A stretch of 9,819 nucleotides of DNA, from the NCBI GenBank assembly GCA_021845325.1, contig JAKBRR010000032.1:1-9819 (forward strand). Reading direction: 5' to 3'. Source of the stretch: Thermoplasmata archaeon. Its GTDB lineage: Archaea > Thermoplasmatota > Thermoplasmata > Thermoplasmatales > Thermoplasmataceae. The translations under genes were made by a program, and so were the position numbers. Positions 1-6,161 of the stretch are shown in pieces. Under the pieces are notes generated by a model, which saw nothing but the letters and a program-made list of their open reading frames with translations, searched no databases and had not been told where the DNA came from. Every line of letters begins with the position of its first letter. Position 1 is the stretch's first letter.

Positions 1-934
1 CTGATTCCTCCCTGGTGAATTTGATTCTTCTATCAACATCTGATAACCAGACATTATGCACTTTAAGCCCTGAATATGCCCAAATCACCATTCTGACAAT
101 CTGTTCTGTGATATCATCGATGTTTCCTTCTCCATCCATAAATATGACGTCGATCCTCATGGGGGTGTCGTTCAGTGCTGGCAATAAGTGCGTCGTAACT
201 ATCCTTAGATTTTCTCCCCTGTAGCTCCGATCAATAGTTATTGGGGTAGAATAACCGGGGAATTTAGCAAGCGACTTAATTATTGTGTGATCTGTAACAG
301 AATTCGAATATTCTTTTTTTCTTGTAGAATCATCAAGGTCTGATCCATCAAGCATTTCTTTCTTAAAGACCTTGGAATCTGAGCTTTTAGAAATAAATAC
401 AAGACGTGTCTCTTTTTCTCTGGCTTTTTTTAGAAGATTTTCCATTGTTTCCATATACAGTTCTGGAAATTTTTCCAGATCGTCCCCTTCCACCCTTTCT
501 ATTTTTTCATTGATTCTACCAGATGCCGAGCCATCCAGGAGTGCAATTCCGATCTTTTTCTCTGAAAGGCACTTTATGAGGGATTGGTGCTCTCTTATTT
601 CCATGCTTCGCGTTACATAAGTTTGCAGTGAATATCTGTTTACGACCTTTATTGAAATTTCAGAGGACAGAAATTCATCCTGCCCTGAGATAGTCATTGC
701 CCTTGTGAGTATAATCTTCATGCCATTGTATAATTCCCTTATGAATTCTGATCCATCCGTGGCAGATATGATCGCCTCAGGTTTCAAACCCTCCGGCAAA
801 GGCAGGAAATTCTTTTCCATTTCCCGTGCATAGATCTCACCTCTCTGTGAGTTGGGCGGAATAACAAGAGCCTCCCTGATCTTCTCCCTGTTTTCTTTCA
901 GGTAATTTATGTAATCTGAATAGTAATTTGTCAA
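1..934 (-). CDS. nurA: NurA-domain nuclease, 3' end cut by the window edge
   Basis: This reading frame stays open from a TTG at 934 to the left edge, about 311 codons, with the C-terminus missing. I read it as a NurA-type nuclease, which in archaea works with the HerA helicase and Mre11-Rad50 to resect DNA ends. Visible motifs, numbered from the TTG, are ATDGS (Asp60), a central stretch with RSMEIREH (Glu112/Glu115), ALLDGS (Asp134), and a following helix ending in FISKSS. The Asp-to-Asp spacing of 74 agrees with my memory of Sulfolobus NurA, as does the length of about 340. The C-terminal segment reads LSDVDRR where the family usually has a histidine, so that metal ligand may be an aspartate here. 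No ATG precedes the first Asp motif except the one at 820, which would cut deep into the domain. TTG 934 has a TATA-like box 27 nt upstream; TTG 943 is an alternative. HerA, Mre11 and Rad50 are not in view. Confidence 0.68.
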   Translation of the reverse strand, partial: MTNYYSDYINYLKENREKIREALVIPPNSQRGEIYAREMEKNFLPLPEGLKPEAIISATDGSEFIRELYNGMKIILTRAMTISGQDEFLSSEISIKVVNRYSLQTYVTRSMEIREHQSLIKCLSEKKIGIALLDGSASGRINEKIERVEGDDLEKFPELYMETMENLLKKAREKETRLVFISKSSDSKVFKKEMLDGSDLDDSTRKKEYSNSVTDHTIIKSLAKFPGYSTPITIDRSYRGENLRIVTTHLLPALNDTPMRIDVIFMDGEGNIDDITEQIVRMVIWAYSGLKVHNVWLSDVDRRIKFTREES

Positions 935-957
935 TAATATCAATAGGCAGAACTATC

Positions 958-994
958 CTTAAAGCTTTAGTGCTTTTCCCGTGCTTAAATATTT
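958..994 (-). promoter_or_regulatory. Putative promoter of the nurA-like gene (two TATA-like boxes)
   Basis: On the minus strand an AT-rich box AAATATTTAAGC lies at 983-994, directly after the protease stop codon. A second box, GCTTTAAG, lies at 958-965. The second is centred about 27 nt before the TTG at 934, the spacing expected for an archaeal leaderless mRNA. The first would give a leader of roughly 20-30 nt. Either suggests that the nuclease can be transcribed separately from the protease. Inference from spacing only. Confidence 0.35.
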
Positions 995-998
995 ACAA

Positions 999-2099
999 TC
1001 AGGGGAACACGAATGGATTTGCCGTAAAGCAAAGAATGAACATGGCTATGGCAGCAACACCTATGACTATATCCTTTTTTGAAAGCTTACTGTAATCGTC
1101 AAGTGCGGGAGGATGTGTGATTCCTAGAAATATTATGAGCATGGCAAGAAGGAGCCACCCAAGATAGTTGTAATACAGTCCAAGGAATATCATTACCATA
1201 AAGAAGAAGTAACTGGCGTATCTTGCTTTGCTTCCAAGCAATCCTCTTATTACATGTCCCCCGTCAAGCTGGCCCACGGGCATCAGGTTTATTGCTGTGG
1301 CAAATATCCCAACCCATACGGATATGACCATGGGAAACAGCACAGGATGCCCTGATGCTGGAATATTCAATGAGAATATGTTGTAAATAAATGGAAAATT
1401 CAGATAAAACGGAATTATGTGTCTCAATGGAATATAAGTAACCTGAAAGTAATTAGCCAAAAAAAGGAGTGGAAGGGCTGTGAGAAATCCTGCAATAGGG
1501 CCTGCAGCACCAATTTCTGTCATGGCTCTCTTGTTTGGAATTGGATCCCTCAGGGAAATAAATGCACCAAATGTTCCTATGGAAGCCCCAATGGGAACAA
1601 ACGGTATAAAAAATGGAAGTGATGCTTTGACTTTCAATTTACGTGCCACAAGAAAGTGTCCAAGTTCATGAACACCCAGGATTGTGAGAAGCGGCATGGA
1701 AAAGAAAACAAGGCTAAAAAGAATCGTTCTTCCAAAAAAATCCGGTCCGCTTGTGACAAAGTTCTGGGAGTAGAGATAACCGGCGTAAACTGTGGAAAGT
1801 ATGGTTAATACTAACATTATAATGTTTATATATACGGGGGCATACTTTCGTTTTTCGGTGAATGTTACTCCAATGAAATTTTCCTGTCCCTTCTCTATGA
1901 AGGGTATATATCCCTCTGGAACCAATACAAGACGAAGACTGTCAAAGGCTTTTCCGAAATCAGGGTTGTCTGAATCAAGAAAGTAAAATCTCAGGAGATT
2001 GGGCTCTACCAGAACCTCATATATGTTAAATCTGGATTTGACCTCATCCAGAATGTGTCGAATCCTCTCATCAAGCTGCGGCGATTGCGTACTATCCAT
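999..2099 (-). CDS. Membrane-embedded M50 / site-2-type zinc metalloprotease
   Basis: A 366-residue polytopic membrane protein of the archaeal site-2 protease group, which cuts membrane-bound substrates inside or near the bilayer. The first ~88 residues are a soluble domain with no signal peptide. A first membrane segment spans about residues 89-110, and the next carries the zinc motif HELGH at 144-148 (ligands His144 and His148, catalytic Glu145). The third ligand is Asp279 in the sequence NLMPVGQLDGGH, the family's second signature. Between them is a conserved FGAFISLRDPIPNKRA-like loop, and hydrophobic helices fill residues ~300-363. All catalytic residues are present, so it should be active. 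The ATG at 2099 is preceded by an AAAGGT ribosome-binding-like sequence, implying a 5' leader. The nurA-like gene follows on the same strand after about 60 bases. The substrate cannot be deduced from the context. Confidence 0.9.
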   Translation of the reverse strand: MDSTQSPQLDERIRHILDEVKSRFNIYEVLVEPNLLRFYFLDSDNPDFGKAFDSLRLVLVPEGYIPFIEKGQENFIGVTFTEKRKYAPVYINIIMLVLTILSTVYAGYLYSQNFVTSGPDFFGRTILFSLVFFSMPLLTILGVHELGHFLVARKLKVKASLPFFIPFVPIGASIGTFGAFISLRDPIPNKRAMTEIGAAGPIAGFLTALPLLFLANYFQVTYIPLRHIIPFYLNFPFIYNIFSLNIPASGHPVLFPMVISVWVGIFATAINLMPVGQLDGGHVIRGLLGSKARYASYFFFMVMIFLGLYYNYLGWLLLAMLIIFLGITHPPALDDYSKLSKKDIVIGVAAIAMFILCFTANPFVFP

Positions 2100-2118
2100 G
2101 ATATTACCTTTGTATTTT

Positions 2119-2230
2119 CCCCAGTCTAACGGGAATCATTCATTTTCCTGATTCCTCTGACCCTGCTGGGAAACTCTTTGCCCTCCTCTGATCAGCGCAT
2201 CATTGCAGGATGACACATCCTCTACTCGTG
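2119..2230 (-). ncRNA. Candidate structured RNA or 5' leader of the M50 protease mRNA
   Basis: A TATA-like box (CTATAAAT, minus strand, 2251-2258) would start a minus-strand transcript near 2230, about 130 bases before the protease ATG. The transcribed stretch has about 50% G+C, clearly above its surroundings, and folds into short perfect hairpins: 6 bp with a 3-base loop at 2207-2221, and 7 bp with a 10-base loop at 2132-2155 nested inside a 5-bp stem at 2120-2124/2166-2170. It matches no RNA family I can recognise. It could be a regulatory leader, an independent small RNA ending before the protease, or chance. Confidence 0.25.
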
Positions 2231-2250
2231 CTGGAGCCCATGGATAGGCA

Positions 2251-2258
2251 ATTTATAG
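2251..2258. promoter_or_regulatory. TATA-like box between the M50 leader and a small plus-strand ORF
   Basis: The sequence ATTTATAG (plus) / CTATAAAT (minus) is flanked by GGC and GCC. Read leftwards it would start the protease leader near 2230. Read rightwards it is centred 26-27 nt before the ATG at 2281, fitting a leaderless start of the 31-codon frame. Assignment is by spacing only. Confidence 0.35.
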
Positions 2259-2280
2259 CCCTAAGTCGTCATATGCAATC

Positions 2281-2376
2281 ATGAATCATGCATACTATAT
2301 TTCAGGGCATTTGATAATACAAGAATCCCTTAATAAACTTATGAGAAAAATTGGTCGCATACTTAAATTATTGTAA
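2281..2376 (+). CDS. Candidate 31-residue basic small protein
   Basis: An ATG at 2281 opens a 31-codon frame ending in TAA at 2374-2376. The predicted peptide has a short aromatic N-terminal part followed by a basic, leucine-rich C-terminal half (LNKLMRKIGRILKLL) that would form an amphipathic helix. The start lies 26-27 nt after a TATA-like box, which is the leaderless arrangement seen elsewhere in the window. There is no Shine-Dalgarno sequence and I recognise no family. The frame is short enough to arise by chance, so this is a tentative entry; a degraded gene end is the main alternative. Confidence 0.2.
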   Translation: MNHAYYISGHLIIQESLNKLMRKIGRILKLL

Positions 2377-2744
2377 TTTCAAAAATATCATAGACAACAT
2401 TTACCTGTCTTCCTTCTCTAACAATTTTCTGGGAATCCGCTCTTCATTGCCATAAATCATTGTGCCATAGAAAGGATGCAAAGAGACCAAACTGAAGGAA
2501 ATTCTGATTTATTTTTTAATCTTTCAATGAATTCTGGATAACCTCTATCAAGAACTTTTTTTCTTTTACCTACCCGTTTGTTGTTTTGAAAGTGAAATTC
2601 AGTATGAAATAGATCAATTTCTGAAAAACATTGTAATTGGTGTGACATAGATAGACACAAAACATTTTTAGATAATGAGTTATGCAATACCTGTTGAAAA
2701 TTACAGAATCTAAGATATATGCTATCTTGGAGGCATTGAGTAAA

Positions 2745-3017
2745 ATGGATATGATAGAAATAAAAAAAGGTGGAAAATACACAGTAATTTCTCAGAGTGG
2801 CAAAGACGATCCGATGACAACTGTTGGAGAGTTTGTCGGTTACACCATACTTGGGGAAGAAGGTGCAATATGCTTCAGAGTAACTGGTGAAAACAAGAAG
2901 AATCTTCTTAGATTGATTCCCGTTTCAGGACTCATAGCAATAGAGTTTGACGATGAGGATTTACTTAGTCCAAAGAAAAAAGAAGAGAGTCAGGACAAAA
3001 CAACCTACTTCAACTGA
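2745..3017 (+). CDS. Small conserved-looking protein of unknown function, possible SH3/Lsm-like beta barrel
   Basis: A 90-residue acidic protein when started at the ATG at 2745. The core alternates short hydrophobic strands with turns (KYTVIS, TTVGEFVGYTILG, AICFRV, LLRLIPVSGLIAIEF), resembling small archaeal beta-barrel (Lsm/SH3-like) proteins that begin just before the first strand. It ends in a charged, lysine/glutamate-rich tail. The fold is my inference and I assign no function. The 2745 start is favoured by GGAGG at 2729-2733 and an AGATATAT box about 29 nt upstream. An in-frame ATG at 2682 would add 21 residues (total 111) and could make the front resemble a winged-helix fragment; it has no clear promoter or ribosome-binding site. 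The 3' end overlaps the convergent thpR gene by 13 bases. Confidence 0.65.
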   Translation: MDMIEIKKGGKYTVISQSGKDDPMTTVGEFVGYTILGEEGAICFRVTGENKKNLLRLIPVSGLIAIEFDDEDLLSPKKKEESQDKTTYFN

Positions 3018-3538
3018 ATTTCTTTTACAATCTCATAGTGAGGGCCACCTGAGGTAAGTTCGCTTTTAAAGAATATTAACCTCTTACATACCTCATCTGT
3101 GAATTTCTCATTTCCAAATCTTACCATAATATTTTTTAAATCTGCAGGTTTTCTGAATCTTGAAATAGTTATGTGGGGAACAAATGGCTTCTTTTCCTCA
3201 GGAATACCCTCAAGAAAAAGTGCCTTACTGACTGTTTTCTCCAGAACGTATATCTCTGGAGAGTAAACCTTTATATAGAGAACATTGGCCAGTCCTCTGG
3301 AAGGAAATTGACCAACTGATTCTGCCCGAACCCTGAATGGTTGAAAATTGATCTTTTCCATTGCCTGGGTGATTCTTGATGCGGTAATGTCGTCTATATT
3401 CCCAAAAAACCTCAAAGTGATGTGTATCTGATCAGGAGAAACAGATTTTGCCGTCTTCTCATATTCCCTGTTAATCTGTTCCAAAACTGGAAACATTTTA
3501 TCCAGGGATCCAAGAGGAACAGCTAGAAATCCTCTCAT
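3005..3538 (-). CDS. thpR: RNA 2',3'-cyclic phosphodiesterase (2'-5' RNA ligase family)
   Basis: A 177-residue member of the 2H phosphoesterase family, the usual length for archaeal and bacterial ThpR. Two catalytic HxTx motifs are intact: HITL at residues 39-42 and HITI at 122-125, the latter followed by SRFR as is typical. Between them lies the family's VGQFPS-like segment (75-80). Known members open 2',3'-cyclic phosphate RNA ends and can join tRNA half-molecules by 2'-5' bonds in vitro; the role in the cell is unsettled. It is probably cytosolic, with no signal or membrane segment. The ATG at 3538 lies about 24 nt from a TATATATA box preceded by an A-rich BRE-like stretch, indicating a leaderless mRNA. 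It diverges from gcvH and converges on the small gene at 2745-3017. Confidence 0.92.
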   Translation of the reverse strand: MRGFLAVPLGSLDKMFPVLEQINREYEKTAKSVSPDQIHITLRFFGNIDDITASRITQAMEKINFQPFRVRAESVGQFPSRGLANVLYIKVYSPEIYVLEKTVSKALFLEGIPEEKKPFVPHITISRFRKPADLKNIMVRFGNEKFTDEVCKRLIFFKSELTSGGPHYEIVKEIQLK

Positions 3539-3557
3539 TCCTAATGATCAGCTACAC

Positions 3558-3565
3558 TATATATA
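3558..3565. promoter_or_regulatory. Symmetric TATA box shared by thpR and gcvH
   Basis: A perfect palindrome TATATATA sits in the 49-base gap between the divergent start codons. Its centre is about 24 nt from the thpR ATG (3538) and about 26 nt from the gcvH ATG (3588), the archaeal TATA-to-start distance for leaderless transcripts on both sides. On the thpR side the flank is AAAAAGG, a good BRE-like element; the gcvH side flank (GCTACAC) is weaker. Confidence 0.65.
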
Positions 3566-3587
3566 CCTTTTTTATCTTACTGCAAAC

Positions 3588-3962
3588 ATGCACGAAGTTC
3601 CTGAGAATTTGAGTTATACCAAAACGCACGAGTGGGTTAAGCAGGAAGGTAACATTTGTATTGTCGGAATAACAGATTATGCCCAGAGCCAGCTCACAGA
3701 TATCGTATATGTTGATCTTCCAAAGGTGGGAAAAAAATTGAAGAAGGGTGAGGTTTTACTCACGGTTGAATCAGTCAAATCCGCTGAAGATGTCTTTTCA
3801 CCAGTTGATGGGGAAGTTGTGGAAATAAACAAGGATCTGGAAGACAAACCGGAAGTCCTGAACCAGAAACCATACGAAAGCTGGATGGCAAAAATCAAGA
3901 CCTCAGGTGGAATTCTTTCATTGATGAAACCAGAGGAATATAAAAAATTCATTGGAGAATAG
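3588..3962 (+). CDS. gcvH: Glycine cleavage system H protein (lipoyl carrier)
   Basis: A 124-residue lipoyl-domain protein, the normal length for GcvH. It carries the aminomethyl group between the P, T and L proteins of the glycine cleavage complex on a lipoate attached to lysine. The attachment site is Lys64 in ESVKSAED. Other family hallmarks are the N-terminal YTKTHEW motif, GITDYAQ-QLTDIVYVDLP (27-45) and the SPVDGEVVEIN turn. Translation probably begins on a leaderless mRNA from the shared TATA box. No gcvP, gcvT or lipoate ligase gene is nearby. The stop codon is directly followed by the rlmE start codon, so the two are cotranscribed. Confidence 0.95.
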   Translation: MHEVPENLSYTKTHEWVKQEGNICIVGITDYAQSQLTDIVYVDLPKVGKKLKKGEVLLTVESVKSAEDVFSPVDGEVVEINKDLEDKPEVLNQKPYESWMAKIKTSGGILSLMKPEEYKKFIGE

Positions 3963-4550
3963 ATGCCTGATCGCAGGGATTCATACTACTGGAAGGCAAA
4001 GGAAAATAATTTCAGTAGCAGGGCCGCTTTCAAGCTGATTGATATCCTAAATAAGTTTTATTTATCCATTGAAGACTGTAGTGTTCTTGAAATAGGCTCC
4101 AATCCCGGGGGTTGGGCCGAAGTAATTTCCATGAATAACCCATCTTTTCATATTGCAGTTGATATCAAGAAGGAACAGTCAGAACCACAATATATTTTCA
4201 TCAGAGGTGATATTTCAAGAGATTCCACATGGGACAGCATAGTATCCACAATGGATGAAAATGGAATACGTACTTTCGACCTTGTTCTTTCTGATGCCAT
4301 GACGAATACTTCCGGCAACAGCGATGTGGATCATTCCTCATCATATCTCATCTGCAACAAAATAATGGAAAAGGGTGTTCCGTTGCTAAGCAGAGGGGGG
4401 AGTATAATTGTAAAGCAGTTCCAGGGTGATCTGACTCAGTCCTTCATTGAGAACTGGTCTCATTATTTCAGGAGGGCAAGCATAACAAAACCTGCTTCTT
4501 CACGGCAGGCCAGTAGAGAAATTTACATTGTTTTCAAATCGCTTATTTAG
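3963..4550 (+). CDS. rlmE: RlmE/FtsJ-type 2'-O-ribose RNA methyltransferase
   Basis: A 195-residue SAM-dependent methyltransferase of the FtsJ/RrmJ family, expected to methylate the 2'-OH of a uridine in 23S rRNA; an archaeal tRNA target is less likely. The catalytic tetrad K-D-K-E is complete: Lys24 (SRAAFKL), Asp111 (LVLSDA), Lys151 (IIVKQF) and Glu186 (SREIYIV). The SAM loop is GSNPGGW at 45-51, a slight change from the common GAAPGGW, and Asp67 probably binds the SAM ribose. It lacks the C-terminal TRAM extension seen in some archaeal relatives. Its ATG abuts the gcvH stop with no spacer, and GGAG at 3954-3957 inside gcvH serves as ribosome-binding site. The 3' end overlaps the convergent gene by 8 bases. 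Confidence 0.92.
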   Translation: MPDRRDSYYWKAKENNFSSRAAFKLIDILNKFYLSIEDCSVLEIGSNPGGWAEVISMNNPSFHIAVDIKKEQSEPQYIFIRGDISRDSTWDSIVSTMDENGIRTFDLVLSDAMTNTSGNSDVDHSSSYLICNKIMEKGVPLLSRGGSIIVKQFQGDLTQSFIENWSHYFRRASITKPASSRQASREIYIVFKSLI

Positions 4551-5190
4551 AAACAAATCCTAACTCTGTCAGTTTTTGTAAGGTCTGTGCGTAAAATTCA
4601 TATTCTATAATGATTGCTATTCTTGAATCCTTGATATCGTTGACTTCTTTTGCGATGTTTTCCAGTATGGTCTCTATTCGGAAATCGTCCATTTTCTTGT
4701 TTCCCTTGTTTTTATCCATCTCATTCTTCCATGACAGGACAAAATCCTCCGGATTATCTTCATTGAAGGATTTTTTCATGATACGCTTTTTTCTCATGAT
4801 ATAACTGACCATGTTTCCGGTTGTAAATGTCTCTGAATATTTGCTTCCAAAATCATCCTCGTCCGCATCCACGCCCTTTGCAGGAATTTCTCTGCTCACC
4901 GAATACCTTATGGCTTCTATATAGATTGGAGGTGGTACCATTACCTCGCCAAATCTTGAGAGAAGTGTGCCGTAGATAATTTCATAATCGTTAAGATCCA
5001 GTTCAAATGGATCTTTAATAAATTTTGTAAGTCCCTCCACTTCGCCCGGGCTGATGCCAATCAGCATAATTTGTGGAATGAATTCATAGAGCTTATCTTT
5101 AAGCTCATCTCCATCTGAAATTAAACCCTTAATGCCTCCAATGAGAAGCACTTCACTTTTATCTTTATTTGTTAAATTCACATATTTCAT
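4543..5190 (-). CDS. Uncharacterised protein, possibly a degenerate TraB/PrgY-type domain
   Basis: A 215-residue soluble protein that I cannot identify with confidence. The order of elements recalls the TraB/PrgY/ChaN fold: a first strand VLLIGG, a helix, then IMLIGI, a segment with a TLLSRFGE turn, and AIRYSVSREIPAKGVDADE resembling the region that ends in a conserved Asp. However, the histidine normally found after the first strand (GxxH) is replaced here (LIGGIK), and the C-terminal histidine motif is not visible (IAIIIEYEF). No membrane helices or signal peptide are seen, and the middle is highly charged. Its ATG overlaps the regulator's stop codon (ATGA), with AAGGA 7 nt before it, so the two are translationally coupled. 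This arrangement suggests a function linked to the COG1395 regulator. The fold assignment is inference. Confidence 0.75.
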   Translation of the reverse strand: MKYVNLTNKDKSEVLLIGGIKGLISDGDELKDKLYEFIPQIMLIGISPGEVEGLTKFIKDPFELDLNDYEIIYGTLLSRFGEVMVPPPIYIEAIRYSVSREIPAKGVDADEDDFGSKYSETFTTGNMVSYIMRKKRIMKKSFNEDNPEDFVLSWKNEMDKNKGNKKMDDFRIETILENIAKEVNDIKDSRIAIIIEYEFYAQTLQKLTELGFVSK

Positions 5191-6137
5191 GAATGAATCC
5201 TTGTTCTGCTAACAACTCTTAAAAATTCATCATGATCTGAAATTTCAGAAAGTTTTTTTGCCGTTATGACTGAGCATCCTCCAACTGTTTCTTTTGTTGT
5301 ATCCTGTCTGCTTACCAGAAGAGGGAATTTTTCCATAAGATCGGAAATGTTTTTAATGGCAAGAATTCTTTCCCTGTTCATCGCCAAATCCTCAAACAGA
5401 CCCATCAAAAAAAGACTTTCTTGTATATTGTCCCTGGCAAGTGCATTGAATGGAGCTTTCCGTATCAGATTCATATCCAGTCCGATTTTAATCATATTTG
5501 TGTAAATATCGAATAAGAATTCATCTTCCGGCTTCTCCGGTTCATCTTCCTTTGTGTTGGTATATTCTGAAATGTCTATTCTCCTGCTGATATCTTCTTT
5601 TAGAATTCTAGTTAATTTTTGAAAGACTTCAAGTGTAGCGGAATTCCCTGATTCATATAAGGAGATGGATCTGCGTGAAGTACCAATACTCATGGAAACA
5701 TTACCAATAGACAGCCTCGAGCGGGATCTTGCCTCCTGCATTTTCTTACCATCAAGAGAGACATAATAACCTCCTGGTCCAGCGTAAACCAGTGGCTTTT
5801 CGCCATTTACATAATTGTGGAATGTCTCTGTTGACATAATTGGAATTGAATGCCTGAAATAAACGATACCATCCTCAAGAAAACCGTTTCCGGCTCTTTC
5901 ACCAATTAGCAGCACTGCTGAACCCAGCATTTTACCGATTCTTGAAATTTCAATGGCATTCTCTATTCTGAATGGATCCACATTGTAAAGGACTTTAATG
6001 ACATATGACTCATTCTCCCTTCTCGCAATAAGATCAAAGGAGGATAATCCGTCCAGATCACAGGCTGATAAGGAGAAACCAGATTCCCTGAGGAATCTGC
6101 CCGTATACTCAATCATTCCTTTCCTGTAATCATCCAT
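5187..6137 (-). CDS. COG1395-type archaeal HTH transcriptional regulator
   Basis: A protein of 316 residues from ATG 6137, or 321 from the TTG at 6152. The first ~100 residues form an alpha/beta domain with an endonuclease-like look (SFDLIARRENESYVIKV), typical of the archaeal 'putative HTH-type transcriptional regulatory protein' family. It is followed at about residues 133-190 by a Cro/C1-type helix-turn-helix: an ARSRSRLSIG start, a SIGTSRRSISLYESG recognition helix, then an ATLEVFQKLTRIL helix. The C-terminal ~130 residues are helical, of unknown role. It should bind DNA in the cytosol; the targets are unknown and might include this cluster. ATG 6137 is preferred because a TATA-like box at 6162-6170 lies about 29 nt upstream; TTG 6152 is too close to it. 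The stop overlaps the next gene's start by 4 bases, and the M61 gene ends 37 bases upstream. Confidence 0.85.
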   Translation of the reverse strand: MDDYRKGMIEYTGRFLRESGFSLSACDLDGLSSFDLIARRENESYVIKVLYNVDPFRIENAIEISRIGKMLGSAVLLIGERAGNGFLEDGIVYFRHSIPIMSTETFHNYVNGEKPLVYAGPGGYYVSLDGKKMQEARSRSRLSIGNVSMSIGTSRRSISLYESGNSATLEVFQKLTRILKEDISRRIDISEYTNTKEDEPEKPEDEFLFDIYTNMIKIGLDMNLIRKAPFNALARDNIQESLFLMGLFEDLAMNRERILAIKNISDLMEKFPLLVSRQDTTKETVGGCSVITAKKLSEISDHDEFLRVVSRTRIHS

Positions 6138-6161
6138 ATTCCATACAAACAATTACATAGA

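Larger units (their letters stand above)
2100..2744. other. 645-base intergenic region with no confident gene
   Basis: This gap separates the minus-strand protease from the plus-strand gene at 2745. The half next to the protease (about 2119-2260) is close to 50% G+C and rich in inverted repeats: 2132-2138 with 2149-2155, enclosed by 2120-2124 with 2166-2170, and 2207-2212 with 2216-2221. The other half is AT-rich, with T-tracts at 2513-2518 and 2556-2567 that could end plus-strand transcripts. A seven-base unit AATCATG is tandemly repeated at 2277-2290. A 31-codon plus-strand frame (2281-2376) and a minus-strand transposase-like scrap near 2460-2590 are described separately. I find no tRNA, 5S, SRP or RNase P signature on either strand. 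Confidence 0.6.

Noticed and set aside
15..620. Plus-strand frames in the first 620 bases
   Set aside because: The minus strand there carries one continuous frame with NurA motifs, which explains the region better.
1902..1917. Near-palindrome around GGGTATATATCCC
   Set aside because: It lies inside the M50 coding frame at normal codons; operator function there is unlikely.
1419..1986. Plus-strand reading frames opposite the M50 protease gene
   Set aside because: They lie entirely antisense to a gene with intact catalytic motifs and have no recognisable product or start signals.
2119..2260. tRNA, SRP RNA or RNase P RNA in the GC-rich gap
   Set aside because: Neither strand shows a TpsiC-like GTTCRA, the SRP tetraloop region or the conserved RNase P GAGGAAAGTC motif.
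2570..2782. 70-codon minus-strand frame spanning the start of the small gene
   Set aside because: Its translation is dominated by Ile, Phe and Tyr as expected for AT-rich noncoding sequence, and it shows no motif.
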